A DNA stretch of 64,000 nucleotides, taken from assembly GCF_000787575.1 (NCBI RefSeq), contig NW_012236530.1, forward strand, positions 874,734 through 938,733, given 5' to 3'. Numbering within the stretch: the stretch's first letter is position 1; the number at the start of each line of letters is the position of its first letter. This stretch comes from Acytostelium subglobosum LB1 (taxonomy: Eukaryota; Evosea; Eumycetozoa; Acytosteliales; Acytosteliaceae). The translations under genes were made by a program, and so were the position numbers. The notes under the pieces are model-generated. The model worked only from the letters and a program-made list of their open reading frames with translations. It had not been told where the DNA came from and did not search any database. Shown one piece after another: positions 32,724 through 45,471 of the stretch.

Positions 32724-34682
32724 TTATGCATCCATCATACTCTTTCTCTTCATTGACATATGCATGTTGTTGTTGTTGTCAATCATATTCATGTTGTTGT
32801 TCATGTTGTTGTTGTTGAAGTGCAGTGGCATGAATGATGTTTGTTGTTGTTGATGCATTTGTTGTTGTTGTTGAAGTTGTTGTAGATGTTGTAGATGTTG
32901 TAGATGATGTTGTTGTTGCTTTGGTGATGTTGGTGTTGACTTTGAATTGTTGTTGTTGTTGATAAGATGGTTACCGGCAGACGTGGAGATGGACGATGAT
33001 GAGGTTGTTAGCATTGGTAGCTGACTCAGCTTGAGTGGAAGACCGGTGGAGGAGGATGAAAGTGAGGGTGTGGTGTTGGGAGTAGGCGTGGCCGATGAGG
33101 ACGGTGTCGAGCTGGTGCGCCACATGATCTCTCCGTTGGGTCTCTGCAGCGCTGGGTGCGATGGCTGCGAGGGAACGGTGGGAGGGGACGACGTGGGCGA
33201 CGAAGGCGACGAGTCAGTCTGGTAGGTGGCCAGCGGTGACATGTACTGGGTCTTGATGCCGTTCATGCTGTGGCCCATCATGGTGTTGGCGCCGCCATAC
33301 TTGAATGGCTGAGGTGGAAGAGGCAGCAACTCGGTGGCGACACCAGACGTGTTGTCATCATCCCTGCAAAGGATCGATGACAAAGAGTGGTGGCTACTGT
33401 TGACACTGCTGGCACCACTGCTGCTGGCACTGTTGCTGTTGCTGCTGCTGCTGCTCATCGTGGCAAGAGCCGAGAGGAAGGTGAGGGAGTCCAACTCATT
33501 GTTCGTTGGCGATGTGGGAGTCGACTTGACAGACTCGAGTGCCTTGAGTGGGGGCACCTTGGTCGAGACGGGCGACACTGGAGTGCTGGAAGTCAGTTGC
33601 AGGCGGGAGGATGAGGTGGATGTTGTGTTGTTGTGGTTGGGGTACGGTTGCTGCATGGATGATGCGGGTGGAGAGTTGGGGATGGATGCGGAGGACCTCC
33701 TCTTCTTGGAGGAGTTGTTCATGATGTCTCCATTCATTGGACTGGGCGACGCCGAATGGTTTGGAGATTGACGGTTGGCAATTGCCGGGCCTTGGCCAGA
33801 AAGTAGCGAGACCGCTGCGGTGGACTGTTGTTGTTGTTGGTAGAGGTTGTTGCTGCTGTTGTGCTGGGGCAGATGACGAGGGGAGAGCATGTGGATGAGA
33901 TGGTGGTGCTGCTGCTGGCCAAAGGGTGCGCCGACAAGAGGGGGCACAGACATGCCGACGGGGTGGTGGACAACCTGGTGAGCGAGTGGATGGGAGCCAT
34001 ACTCGTGGTGGGACGCCGCGGTCTGGGACAGCGCAGGCGACGACTTGGACGAACAGGGCTGCTTGGGCGAGCTCTGGTTGGAGCCATCGTCTTCGGGGTC
34101 ACTCTCGCTGGCTTCGCCACCGGGCACGCCGTTCACATCGGCATCGTCCTCGGCTGCGCCATTGGCGTCGGCCATGTCATCGTCGGCGATGTTTTCATTG
34201 TCGGTGCCCTGAGCAAACACCTCCGAGTTGGACGAGGCCAGGTAGGAGTGTGGCTGCTTGAGGGGCTGCTCGCCCAATGGCACAAGCTCGGCGCGCAACG
34301 ACTTCTTGGGTATCTTGGTGATGGCCTTGACGGGGATCACCGACTTGGACACCAGCACTACCTGGTCGTAGTTCTTCTCGCACAGCTGGAAGATCAGCGG
34401 GAAGAGTGGGGCGCGCTGCGACTTGCCCGTGACCTCGACCTTGAGGTCAAAGGTGAGCTCGCCGCTCTCGTTCTGGTCGAGCTCCTTCCAGCCGCATTGC
34501 GAGCGGATCGAGAGACACACCGAGAACTTTGCGCACTTGGCCGTTATCTTGAGGATCAATGCGTTGTCGGGTATTCCGTTACCATGTTCCACAATGGACA
34601 AGTATACCTTGCGTCCATTATGCTTGACGATTCTATTCTCAAGTGTAACCTTGAGGTAGTATCCTTTGAGTATTGTTGTCAT
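32724..34682 (-). CDS. low-complexity regulator-like protein with N-terminal beta-rich domain
   Basis: Single exon, 652 residues from the ATG at 34682; an earlier in-frame ATG at 34742 reads through a TCAA repeat and is unlikely. Residues 1-150 form a conserved-looking, G/C-rich-codon domain (KGYYLKVTLENRIVKHNGRK, then CGWKELDQNESGELTFDLKV and KSVIPVKAITKIPKKS) that looks like a beta sandwich. The rest is S/P/T/N/Q/H-rich with a short basic patch (SSKKRRS) and Q-runs near the end, typical of dictyostelid transcriptional or signalling regulators. I cannot name the family; a DNA- or protein-binding role is inference. The 2.6 kb spacer upstream is long for this window. Confidence 0.7.
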   Translation of the reverse strand: MTTILKGYYLKVTLENRIVKHNGRKVYLSIVEHGNGIPDNALILKITAKCAKFSVCLSIRSQCGWKELDQNESGELTFDLKVEVTGKSQRAPLFPLIFQLCEKNYDQVVLVSKSVIPVKAITKIPKKSLRAELVPLGEQPLKQPHSYLASSNSEVFAQGTDNENIADDDMADANGAAEDDADVNGVPGGEASESDPEDDGSNQSSPKQPCSSKSSPALSQTAASHHEYGSHPLAHQVVHHPVGMSVPPLVGAPFGQQQHHHLIHMLSPRHLPQHNSSNNLYQQQQQSTAAVSLLSGQGPAIANRQSPNHSASPSPMNGDIMNNSSKKRRSSASIPNSPPASSMQQPYPNHNNTTSTSSSRLQLTSSTPVSPVSTKVPPLKALESVKSTPTSPTNNELDSLTFLSALATMSSSSSNSNSASSSGASSVNSSHHSLSSILCRDDDNTSGVATELLPLPPQPFKYGGANTMMGHSMNGIKTQYMSPLATYQTDSSPSSPTSSPPTVPSQPSHPALQRPNGEIMWRTSSTPSSSATPTPNTTPSLSSSSTGLPLKLSQLPMLTTSSSSISTSAGNHLINNNNNSKSTPTSPKQQQHHLQHLQHLQQLQQQQQMHQQQQTSFMPLHFNNNNMNNNMNMIDNNNNMHMSMKRKSMMDA

Positions 34683-34703
34683 TATTGAGTTTGATTGATT
34701 GAG

Positions 34704-34736
<33 letters not shown>

Positions 34737-34901
34737 GTTCACTTATGTTGAAGTATATAAGTGTTGGCAGTTGAAGGGAGTGTAGTGTGAGATGTAGTTA
34801 TGCAAGGCTAATGGTTATTGAGGGTAATGTAGCAATGTTGTGATTGATTGATGTAAGGGATGAATGAATGGTTGGTTGTTGGTGAGGTGATGGATGGGGC
34901 T

Positions 34902-34929
34902 ACAGAAGTCCGACTGGTCGATCTTCTGT
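34902..34929. promoter_or_regulatory. imperfect palindrome
   Basis: A 28-base near-palindrome: ACAGAAG pairs with CTTCTGT and CGAC with GTCG around a two-base centre, with two mismatched positions in between. It could bind a dimeric factor. Function is unknown. Confidence 0.35.
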
Positions 34930-35040
34930 TGAATCAATATCGGGAAACCAAAGAGGTGTCACGCCACGGAGTATGCCGGCTTGGGGTTGGCTTTCACGTG
35001 AAGAATGAGAGCACTTCTTATTCTTGCCAACTACTACTTG

Positions 35041-35159
35041 TTAGGGTTAGGGTAGTGTAGTGTAGGGTAGTTCGGCTGGCTTGTCTTGTGGTGAGTGGGA
35101 GGGAGGGCAAGGTCTAAGGTCAAGGGTCTAGGGTTGGGTTGGGACTGGATTGGGACGGG
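35041..35159 (+). other. G-rich tracts, possible G-quadruplex
   Basis: Two TTAGGG units at 35041-35052, further GGG runs, and a set of GGG tracts at 35131-35159 with short loops (TT, TT, eight bases, two bases). The C-rich strand would be the sense strand of the neighbouring minus-strand gene. Fold formation is a prediction from spelling. Confidence 0.35.
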
Positions 35160-37271
35160 TATTCTTCCAGACACTATATTATTATTTGGAAATGTAGATT
35201 GTAAGTATATAATGTAAGATATATATCTTGTCGGGCAATCCATCCATCCATCCATCCAAACAAACAATAAAACAAGAACATACCAAAATGATTGGTTTCC
35301 AAAAAGGTGAGATGAGATGATCTAGATAAAGCTTAAGAGACTAAGCTTTGCTAACTAGAATTTGAAAGAGTTGGCGATTTCCTGCCTCCGTTTGTGTGTT
35401 GTTGGAACAAATGGTTGTTGGTCGATGAGAGTGAGAGGAGAGTTGATGGATGGAAATCAACTCTTCCTTGGAATTATGAGTGATGATGGTAAGTTGGTTA
35501 ATGTGAAAGCTTTCACTATTTGGTGTTGATGGAAGAAGTAGGAGAGCGCCAACAGAGTCGATCACTGAATGGCACTACAAAACTACTGTTGGTTATTATT
35601 ATTGTGTTGATCGTGTGATTGTGTGATCGTGTGATTTATGTGGTATGGATGTGATGGTAGTGGTAGTAGGGTAAGGGTATGATGGGAATGATGGGTGATC
35701 TTGTGTGTGATGGATTGATTGATTGTGTGTGTGTGAAAGAGGGAGGGGTGATCTCGGAAGCCTATTAAGATGTGATGTGCCTCACTCGTGATGGGATGGA
35801 TGGGGTGTGGGTGGTAAAGGTCGCGTATTATGTCTACCTCTTCGTCACTCTCAGAGTAGTAATGTAATGTAATGCAGCAGTGGTGGTAGGTGTAGGTCTC
35901 TCTTTGTTTCCTTTCCAACGGTCTCCAATGGTAATATTCTTATAATTGTGTGATTGGATTGGGCAGCAGCAATGTCGGGTGATGCAAATGGCGATTTGGT
36001 GATGATTATGTTATTATTTATGTGTTTGTTGTTATGTTATATGTTATGTTGTGTTGTGTCTTTGGTGTTGTGTTGGTTATGTTATGTTATTATCTCTCTC
36101 TCTCTTGAATGATTGATCGATTGATTGATTGATTGTCCTGGTTGGGTTATCTTTTTGGTATAAGTTGAGTTGGAGTGTGTGATTGTGATTTTTTTGTGTT
36201 TCCTGCTGGACCTCCAACAACTGACTGACTGGACTGATTGACTGACTGACGACTGAGCTAACTACTACTACTAATACTAGTACTACTACTACTACTTGCT
36301 GCTAATACCAGTGATTGATGATATTGGTGAATGAAGTGGAAGGTAGGTGATGTTGACTTGCCTCTCACTAACTGGTCGGTATTGCTCTCATTCACTGTGT
36401 GTGGATGGATTGATTGTTTTGTTGTTGATGTAGTGAGCGTGATCTTGGCTTGTTGTGAAGAAGGTTGTGCAGAAGAGAGAAATTTAAATCAAAACCACAA
36501 AGAACCGATGAATGTCACTGGATGGTGGCACTCTGAGGCATTTTTGAGAAGCCAAACATTAAAAAATTAATCGTCTGATATGATTTCTTCCTGAGTGTGT
36601 GAGGTGTGGGTGTGAAGTAGTGTTGGGGCTAAAACCGTGATTATGCCCTTGCCCATATTCGGGGGGCTACTTATTTGAACCAATTCCTTTGTTTGATCAT
36701 TATCAATATTAATTAAATTTTGATTTTTTTTTAAAAGTCGTAATATTGTGTGTGGGATGGCTTCACATGATCACGCTCTTGAAAAGTCGAACTTTGAGAG
36801 GTCCACACAAGAGACATTCTAAATTATTCTTTCACCAAGTCACTGCCGAAATGGAATATGTTGGGGAATGGGGCGGGCCTGGATGATGGATGGTTGAGGG
36901 GTGTCATCCCCATCATGACCAAAGGGTCAGTCGAGGTATGTGATGATGAACTTGAAGTCATTCAGTCTCGGGTGTGCCTTCGACACTGAATAATAATACC
37001 AATCAAAATCAAATAAACGACTCGTTTGATTGGTGATTTGAGTAGAGAGTTGTAAACAGTTGGTTGGTTTTATGTGAGTGGGTATGGTAGGGTAGGACAG
37101 GGTCATGGTAGGGCAGGCAGGCTTGGACAGTAGAGTTGTACGGCTGATGTAAGGGTATGTTTCGTTTTGATTGATTGATTGATGGAGTTAAATTGAATGA
37201 TTGAATGATTGATTGTTGGATCGTGACCAAACTACTGGTTATATCTCAAACACAGACATAGCTACACTACT

Positions 37272-38475
37272 CTACTTCTCGTCGACATCTTCCTCGCCAC
37301 TGATGGATGACATGTGCTTCCACTCTCCATTCATGTTACATTTCCACAGCGCTACGTTACCATCGTCGCCAGACGACGCCAGTATGGTGCCGGTGATGTT
37401 CCATTCAACGCGCCACACCTCGGATCGGTGGAATGGGTTGCATAGCACCTCCTTGAGATCCAGCCGCAACTTATCATTGTTGGTCAGCTTCCATATGCGC
37501 ACGTTGTGATCCTTTGAGGCGGTGGCGATCAGATGGTAGGTGCGACCCATGTTGGGTGCCCAGCATATGTCGTGGATTGAGCGGTTGGTGTCCGAGGGGT
37601 CGGACAGTGCGCTGCTCGAGCTGCTAGAGGTGGACACTAGCGAGCTGGGTGCGAGAGGGCCGCCAGCGCCGCCAATCGAGAAGCTGTTGGCCAGTGAGGT
37701 GGAGGTGCCGCCGGTCGTCGCTTGAGCGGGCGCCATTGTGCTGTACATTGTGTCCATCAGCACCCACTTCCTGTTGGCTTCGTTGTATTCCCATATCTTG
37801 ATGAACTGATCGTTGCTGCCCAGCGCAATCATCTGCTTGTCGAACGAGTTTGGGTTCCATGAGATACAGTTGGAGGCGCCCTTTTGTGATTCAAACTCCT
37901 CGAGCAGCGGCCATTGAGACAGGTTCATAATGTCGAGCGCTTCGTAGATTCGAATGTAGCCGTCTGAGGAGCAGGTGGCCAGACGCAGACCGAATGCCTT
38001 GGGCGCAAACTTGATGTCGGTGACCGAGTCACGCGAGTCGACCAGCGTGGCCTTGAGCTGCCAGCGCTTGGTCTGATGCTCGTCCTCGCCCTCCTCCCAA
38101 ATGCACACTGTTCTGTCGAATGAGCACGAGGCGATCACCTGGCCGTACTCGGGATGTGCCCAGGCCACCTTCCAAACGCTGCCTGAATGTGACTTCCACT
38201 CTGCTGACATTGTCCACTTTCCAGTGTCTGGACTCAAGTCCCATATCTTTATCTTTTGATCTGATGAGCATGTTGCCAATCTCTTTCCATAAAAGTCATA
38301 GCTGACATCATGTATCAAGTCATCATGTTGTGTTGAGAATCTGTGAAACACTTTCTACTCATTCATTGAGTGTCATATTAGTATGTTGTTGATCGATTGA
38401 TTGATTGATCAAGTTGATTGAGCTGATTGATTGAGTTGATTGAATGAATTGCAATGCATTTTACCATACCATCAT
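37272..38475 (-). CDS. SEH1: SEH1, nucleoporin and GATOR2 subunit
   Basis: Main exon 38354-37272, with a probable six-base first exon (ATGATG) at 38475-38470 spliced to it; 362 residues by this model. WD40 propeller matching animal SEH1 throughout: DLIHDVSYDFYGKRLATCSS, SGSVWKVAWAHPEYGQ, DSRDSVTDIKFAPK, CISWNP, NITGTILASSGDDGNVALW. SEH1 serves both in the Y complex of the nuclear pore and in GATOR2. A ~50-residue S/T/G/A-rich insertion sits between two blades (about residues 200-250), absent from the animal protein. The body is certain; the tiny first exon is the least sure part. Confidence 0.9.
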
Positions 38476-38795
38476 GGTTTGTAATGTAATGTGTTTGGTC
38501 AATGTTGTTGATGATAACAATGTAGACCACTATATTGTTTGTTTGTTTGTGTTGTTATACAGTTAGTGTAACTCAATGAATGAATGGTCACAGATCATCA
38601 AGCTCAATGAACTAACTTCACATCATTGAATTAAAGAGTAACGTTTTCCATTTTTCATTAATTTTCGTCTTGACACACACAACACGAAAGACATTCATGA
38701 CCCCAACAACATCCTATCTCTTCTTACTCTCTCACTCATTCAATGTTCACAACAACATCATTCTGACTGACTCAACTCTACTCATCAGCCAGAGA
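38476..38795. other. bidirectional promoter spacer
   Basis: Between divergent SEH1 and the mS38-like gene. AT-rich, no gene seen; an upstream in-frame ATG at 38697 exists but would put AT-rich, UTR-like sequence before the presequence. Confidence 0.4.
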
Positions 38796-39440
38796 ATGTT
38801 CAATCAGATTAGACAGTGCAGTACTACTCTACTGTCATCAAGCAGACAATGCACTGCATTGACCACCAGATCAATCTGGTCCTCTAGCAACAGCAGCAAC
38901 AACAAGATCTCAACAGGAGCATCACCAATGCGTTACTCATTCAACTTGGATGGATCTTTGAAACAGAAGCAATCAAACAACAACAAGAATGTCAACATGT
39001 TGCGTACCACTTCACCATCTACATCATCACCATTATACTTTAATACCAATGATATATTCTCACTATTCCCTTTAACTAATAGATGTATGTTTGGCTTCTA
39101 TAAGTCATGCCTATAACGATGCTCTTGTGCATATAACCTAACATCAAACACCAATATAGATACACCAACGACAACGACAACAACAACCATCAACAACATC
39201 ACCAACAACAATAACAACATTAATAATAACATTATAGTTCGACAGAATGATACAGAGTTCATTGATATAGAACCATCGGAAAGTGCGATGATACAGGAGC
39301 CATCGACATCATCAAATGGTGACAGTAACTTGGATATGTCTAGCATTATCAAGAAGAGGAGACTAATGATGACCAAGCACAAGCAAAGAAAGCTGAGGAG
39401 AAAGATGAGATCGCTCAAGAAGAGACTCGGCAAGATTTAA
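38796..39440 (+). CDS. mitochondrial small-subunit protein mS38-like (COX24/AURKAIP1 family)
   Basis: Two exons: 38796-39084 and 39160-39440; 189 residues. The N-terminus (MFNQIRQCSTTLLSSSRQC and following) is Arg/Ser-rich without acids, a typical mitochondrial presequence. The last ~35 residues are the family signature, a very basic helix (IIKKRRLMMTKHKQRKLRRK, ending RLGKI), as in mS38/AURKAIP1 and yeast Cox24, which thread along the mitoribosomal small-subunit rRNA. The region between is N/T-rich and poorly conserved. The start at 38796 was chosen because the presequence begins there. Confidence 0.78.
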
Positions 39441-39763
39441 TAATACTCGACCCAATCGAACCAACGACCATCAATGCCTTCACTCTCTACATGTAGCGCG
39501 ATCAACCAACCAATCACATCACATCCCTCAATCACAATCACTAATCAACCTTGAATAAATGCAACAACATATCAACAACTACAACGAATGCGAGACATGA
39601 TGTAGGATGAGGATGAAGTTGAATGTCCACGTTCATTCAATGAAGTGGAGCAAGCAAGCATACTTTATTGATAACAATAACGATTGGAAACTATACATGG
39701 ACGTGCTTGGACGATTGATTGATTGAATGGATGAATGGATGAATGAACAGATGGTTGGATGGA
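39441..39763. other. tail-to-tail spacer
   Basis: Between the convergent mS38-like and NUF2 genes. It contains the 3' ends of both. Nothing else seen. Confidence 0.4.
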
Positions 39764-41426
39764 TCAGTCAGACATCTTCTCGGGTGGCGACACCATGGTG
39801 TCCTCCAACTGCTGATGGAATGAGAGGATGGCACTGACCAATGTTTGGTACTTGCTATAGAGGAGACTGCGGACCTCTTCACTGTTGTGCACCTCCTCCT
39901 CAAGGAGCAACTGAACCTCGTCTATCTTGCGCTCAATCTCCTCGCCCTGAGCATTGTTCTCCTGCTCCTCCTGACGCAAGCCCTTGTTCTCATTCTCCAC
40001 CTCTTGCATCGTGATGTTCAGGTCCTCCTTGTTCTTGTTGAATCTCTGTCTATTGCTGGCCATCGTGTCATTTGAATGATCAATGTTCTTGTCCAGTCTC
40101 TGGTGTAGCGCGGGTGGTTAGTTAGTTGGTGAATGAATGAATGGCGAGCGAGGGATAGTTACCGCTATAACACCTTCAAGATCCTTCAGAGCCTTTTGTT
40201 GATTGGCAATCTTCTTCTGCAGCTCCTTGCACTCTTGGCGAACCTTCTTGTACTTGTGGTGCTCTACCTTGGACTTCTCACCCAATGCCTCTGTCTTTTG
40301 CATGTCACCAGCAATCTTCTCCACCTTGTTCAACTTGAACTGTATCTTCTTTATCTCCTCATCCACCTTTATCACTTGATCCCTCTCATTCTTCAAGCTA
40401 CTCTCCATGTCTTCAATCATCTATTTGTTGGATATGAGTAAGTCATCGATTAGTAAATGTGTGTTTCCGTGTTTCCGTGTGTTTCCGTGTGTTTCCAGTT
40501 GCGTCTGGCGCGACAAATGGTTTACTTACGCGTTTGACTCTATCTGGTGACTTTACAACCATGGCCTCCATTCTTGAAATATCTTGATTGATAGTCGATA
40601 TGGAGAATATATGATCCTCCTACATGGTCGCGCGTCCGAGTGAGGATACGTTGTGTTAGCGAGTTGACAAGATGCGCGCGCTCATATATACTTACAATCT
40701 TGTGATTCAACTCATCGTCTATAGTCTTGAGTTCAGTGTTGCCTCGGGCCATCTCTGCTTGCTCCTTGTTCACTGTGTGCAGTTTGAAGTTGAGCTGATC
40801 GAGGTCCTGTTGCAGATCAAACGTTTGACGATCGATATCCTCACGTTTGTCACGCAAGATCTCCAATTGATTGTGCAGATCCTCCGACTCCTCCCTCGTG
40901 CGACTGGCCTCAATCGCCAAGTCTTCATGTCGTCTGGCCAACTCCATATGTCTGTTGACACGCATCTCTCTAAAGATGGCAAAGTTGATCACAGCGCTGA
41001 GTGCCTTCCTCGTCCTCGGGTACTCTGGTCTATATATGTCCCTCGTTCCAAAGTCAGCGGCACCAATGTTTCTCATGAATCTGATGCTGTATATGTATGT
41101 ATATGTGTCAGTCCATTGATCGAGGACCATGTCTAGGATCCATGTCGAGGGCGAGGGTATACATACAGTGAACGAACAAAGTTCACTTCGCTAACAGACT
41201 CATCGTGCATATCTGGGTTGGTCAAGAGGTTCATGCCCTGGAACTTGATCTGTGCACTCTCCTCTCTGTTGTAATCCGTTGACTCTGTTAAGAACCTCTC
41301 ATAGATACGTCTCATTGTATCTGGCTGTGGCTTGATAATGTCCTCCTCTGTCAAGTTGAATCCAATCTCATTCAAGTGAGTGTACAACTCCAGCGGAGTA
41401 CGTATTCCAAAACTATATTGTGACAT
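39764..41426 (-). CDS. NUF2: NUF2, kinetochore NDC80 complex subunit
   Basis: Five exons: 41426-41167, 41086-40696, 40619-40530, 40420-40163, 40099-39764; 444 residues. The N-terminal ~140 residues form the CH-like globular domain of Nuf2 (LTEEDIIKPQPDTMRRIYERF, then RDIYRPEYPRTRKALSAVIN), and the remainder is nearly continuous coiled coil rich in E, K, Q and N. Together with NDC80, SPC24 and SPC25 it attaches kinetochores to spindle microtubules. Length agrees with the family. Donors GTATGT/GTAAGT/GTAACT and phases agree at all four introns. Confidence 0.93.
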
Positions 41427-41716
41427 CTTTCTATTTGTTTATGTAATATATATTTGGTTGATTGATTGATTGATTGATAGGTCCATCAAGTCCATTTGAT
41501 TGATCAAAAAACCGTTAATTGACCACACGAAAATGGGCGCGAATTTCAAATTTTGAATAATTGCCAAATTGAATGATCAGGGACCAATGACTATTCATCA
41601 ATCTTGTTGTCCTAACACTAATCTATTTATTTGATGATCAACAATATTGATGGAGCCAGGAACACAGATCATAGAAATCGCCACTGGCGTTCTTGGTATC
41701 ATTGAGCGAGGAAACG
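41427..41716. other. bidirectional promoter spacer
   Basis: Between divergent NUF2 and the ankyrin-like gene, with an ATTG run at 41458-41479 near the NUF2 start. No gene seen. Confidence 0.4.
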
Positions 41717-43297
41717 ATGTCAGTGGATAACTTTGGCACAAGTAAGACCTGGAAGAAACCAAACCAGATCGCAGTCGTCGTACCAGACGAGGTCTATACT
41801 CCTCCAGCTGCAAAAGGTATGTAATGTATCCTACTCCACACAACGCATCACCTGACTGACCTATCGATCACACGACCATTTCTAGCCAAGCCACCAATAA
41901 AGAAGAAGATAAGAGAGGTAGAACGAATCTATGATTTCAAGACAAGGTTATTCTTTCGCATATTTGGCAACAGACTGCTCTCCAATGCAATATGGGCTCA
42001 GCTTGGAGATCTGCACAAACATCATACTCCACATCCAAGTGAAACGCGATCATGCCAGCCGCTCAAAGGGAAAGACTGGAGGAGTGTTCCACTGTCGAGG
42101 CTCATCAAGGTTCACTATGCTCTCTCAGACTTTCTCAAGCGATGGATCAGAGAGTCATCTGACCAGGACATGATGATGGAACTGTTTGAAGTCGCAGTGT
42201 CATATGGATGCTTGCCAGTCGTTGAGTGGCTGCACAAATATGGAGTTGCCTTTGACCGAGAAAGAATTATGTACTCTGCAGCCATCTCTGGAAGCCTCCC
42301 CGTTGTCAAGTATCTGCACCAGTTGGGGGTTGATATAAATACGAACGCTTTGCATCGGGCGGCTGTCAATGGCCACCTGGAGGTCTTTAAGTACCTCGCT
42401 CCCACTCTCACCGAGTGCTGCAATATCCCAGGGGCTATGGACTTGGCGGCTCAGAATGGTCATTTGGCTATGGTCCAGTATTTTCACTCAACAAGGACGG
42501 AAGGATGCACGAGCAAAGCGATGGACAAAGCGGCCGAGAATGGCCACCTTGCCGTCGTCGAGTTCCTCCACTTCAACCGAACAGAAGGCTGCACAACCAA
42601 TGCGATGGACAAGGCTACAGGTGAGGGTCACTTTGACATTGTTCAATTCCTCCATTCCCATCGAACAGAAGGCGGAGAGCCACACACTATGGATCGCATA
42701 CATTCGGAAGATACCGGCATCGCCTTGAGACGAGTTCGCTTCTTCCACGACAATCGCACAGAGGGATGCACGGCATTACTGATGGACCGAGCCGCAATTA
42801 TGGGAAACCTCCCCTTGGTCCAATTCCTCCACTACAACCGGACAGAGGGCTGCACACGTAACGCAGTAGACAACTCCATCTTGTATTGTCACTTTGACGT
42901 CACTTACTTCCTACTGACGCACCGAACAGAAGGCTGCACCTATAGGGCAATGGACCGAGCCGCTTTTAAAGGGTCTTTGAAGATGGTCCAGTATCTGCAT
43001 CGCAATCGAACAGAGGGATGTACTACCAAGGCAATGGATGATGCATGTGAAAAAGGACACTTGGACATTGTCCAGTTCCTCCATTTCAATAGAACAGAGG
43101 GATGTACTACCAAGGCAATGGATCGGGCGGCTAATAATGGACATCTATCCATCGTCAAGTTCCTTCACGACAACAGAACAGAGGGATGCACAACAAGAGC
43201 GCTGGACATGGCATCAAAACAAAGACATCAATCAATAGTGGAGTTCCTCGAGAGTAACCGATCAGAGGGGTACTCTCAAAGGTACAGTTGTTGGTAA
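41717..43297 (+). CDS. ankyrin-like repeat protein with RTEGC-type 28-residue repeats
   Basis: Two exons: 41717-41816 and 41886-43297; 503 residues. The N-terminal third is basic with an FKTRLFFRIFGNRLLSN block seen before such repeats. From about residue 128 run ankyrin-like repeats; the later ones have a 28-residue period, each built as AMDxAAxxGHLxxVxFLHxNRTEGCT. At least nine RTEG units can be counted. They keep the helix-turn-helix of an ankyrin repeat (GHLxxVxFL) but are shorter than the usual 33 residues, with RTEGCT in place of the beta turn. Likely a protein-binding scaffold; the partner is unknown. The body is intronless, as expected of a recently duplicated family. Confidence 0.85.
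42472..43260 (+). repeat. tandem 84-base coding repeats (RTEGC units)
   Basis: Successive 84-base units within the gene above, each encoding about 28 residues with the RTEGCT core; the pair at about 42989-43156 is nearly identical at protein level. Repeats of this kind expand and contract by unequal exchange. Confidence 0.8.
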
Positions 43298-43350
43298 TGA
43301 ATGAATGAATAAATGAATGAATGAATGAATGATGACTTTGTTGTTATTTA

Positions 43351-45188
<1,838 letters not shown>

Positions 45189-45471
45189 ATCTTATCTCTG
45201 TATCTCTGTATATATAACTTGTAATGTAATGAAGTGTTTCGTTTTGTTGTTTTGTGAATGAATCAAAACACACGAATCGTTCGTTTTCTTTAATTTTTAT
45301 TATTTAATTAAAAGTTTGAAGATTGAATGGTTGATGGAAAGTACATTATTATTAAATACAACAAGTGATTATTTGATTGATTGAGTGTGATTGATTGATT
45401 GAGCGAATGAGTGTTGTTGGAATCATTCCAGTGGGTGATCATTTGATTGAATGAGTGACGTGTGAATGATG

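Larger units (their letters stand above)
34683..37271. other. 2.6 kb gene-free region upstream of the low-complexity regulator
   Basis: It separates the 5' end of the minus-strand regulator gene from the 3' end of SEH1. No convincing ORF. It contains a tetranucleotide run (34695-34740), an imperfect palindrome (34902-34929), a CACGTG palindrome (34993-35002), G-rich tracts (35041-35159) and a T-rich right end with poly-T near 36722. Most likely a large promoter and 5' UTR. Confidence 0.5.

Noticed and set aside
33828-34688. 286-codon open frame on the plus strand opposite the low-complexity regulator
   Set aside because: It is the mirror of a G/C-biased coding region; the translation is R/G/V-rich without a domain, and the minus-strand frame is longer and compositionally normal.
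35041-35052. TTAGGGTTAGGG as an internal telomere relic
   Set aside because: Only two units, and Dictyostelium telomeres are not of this type; treated as a G-rich tract only.
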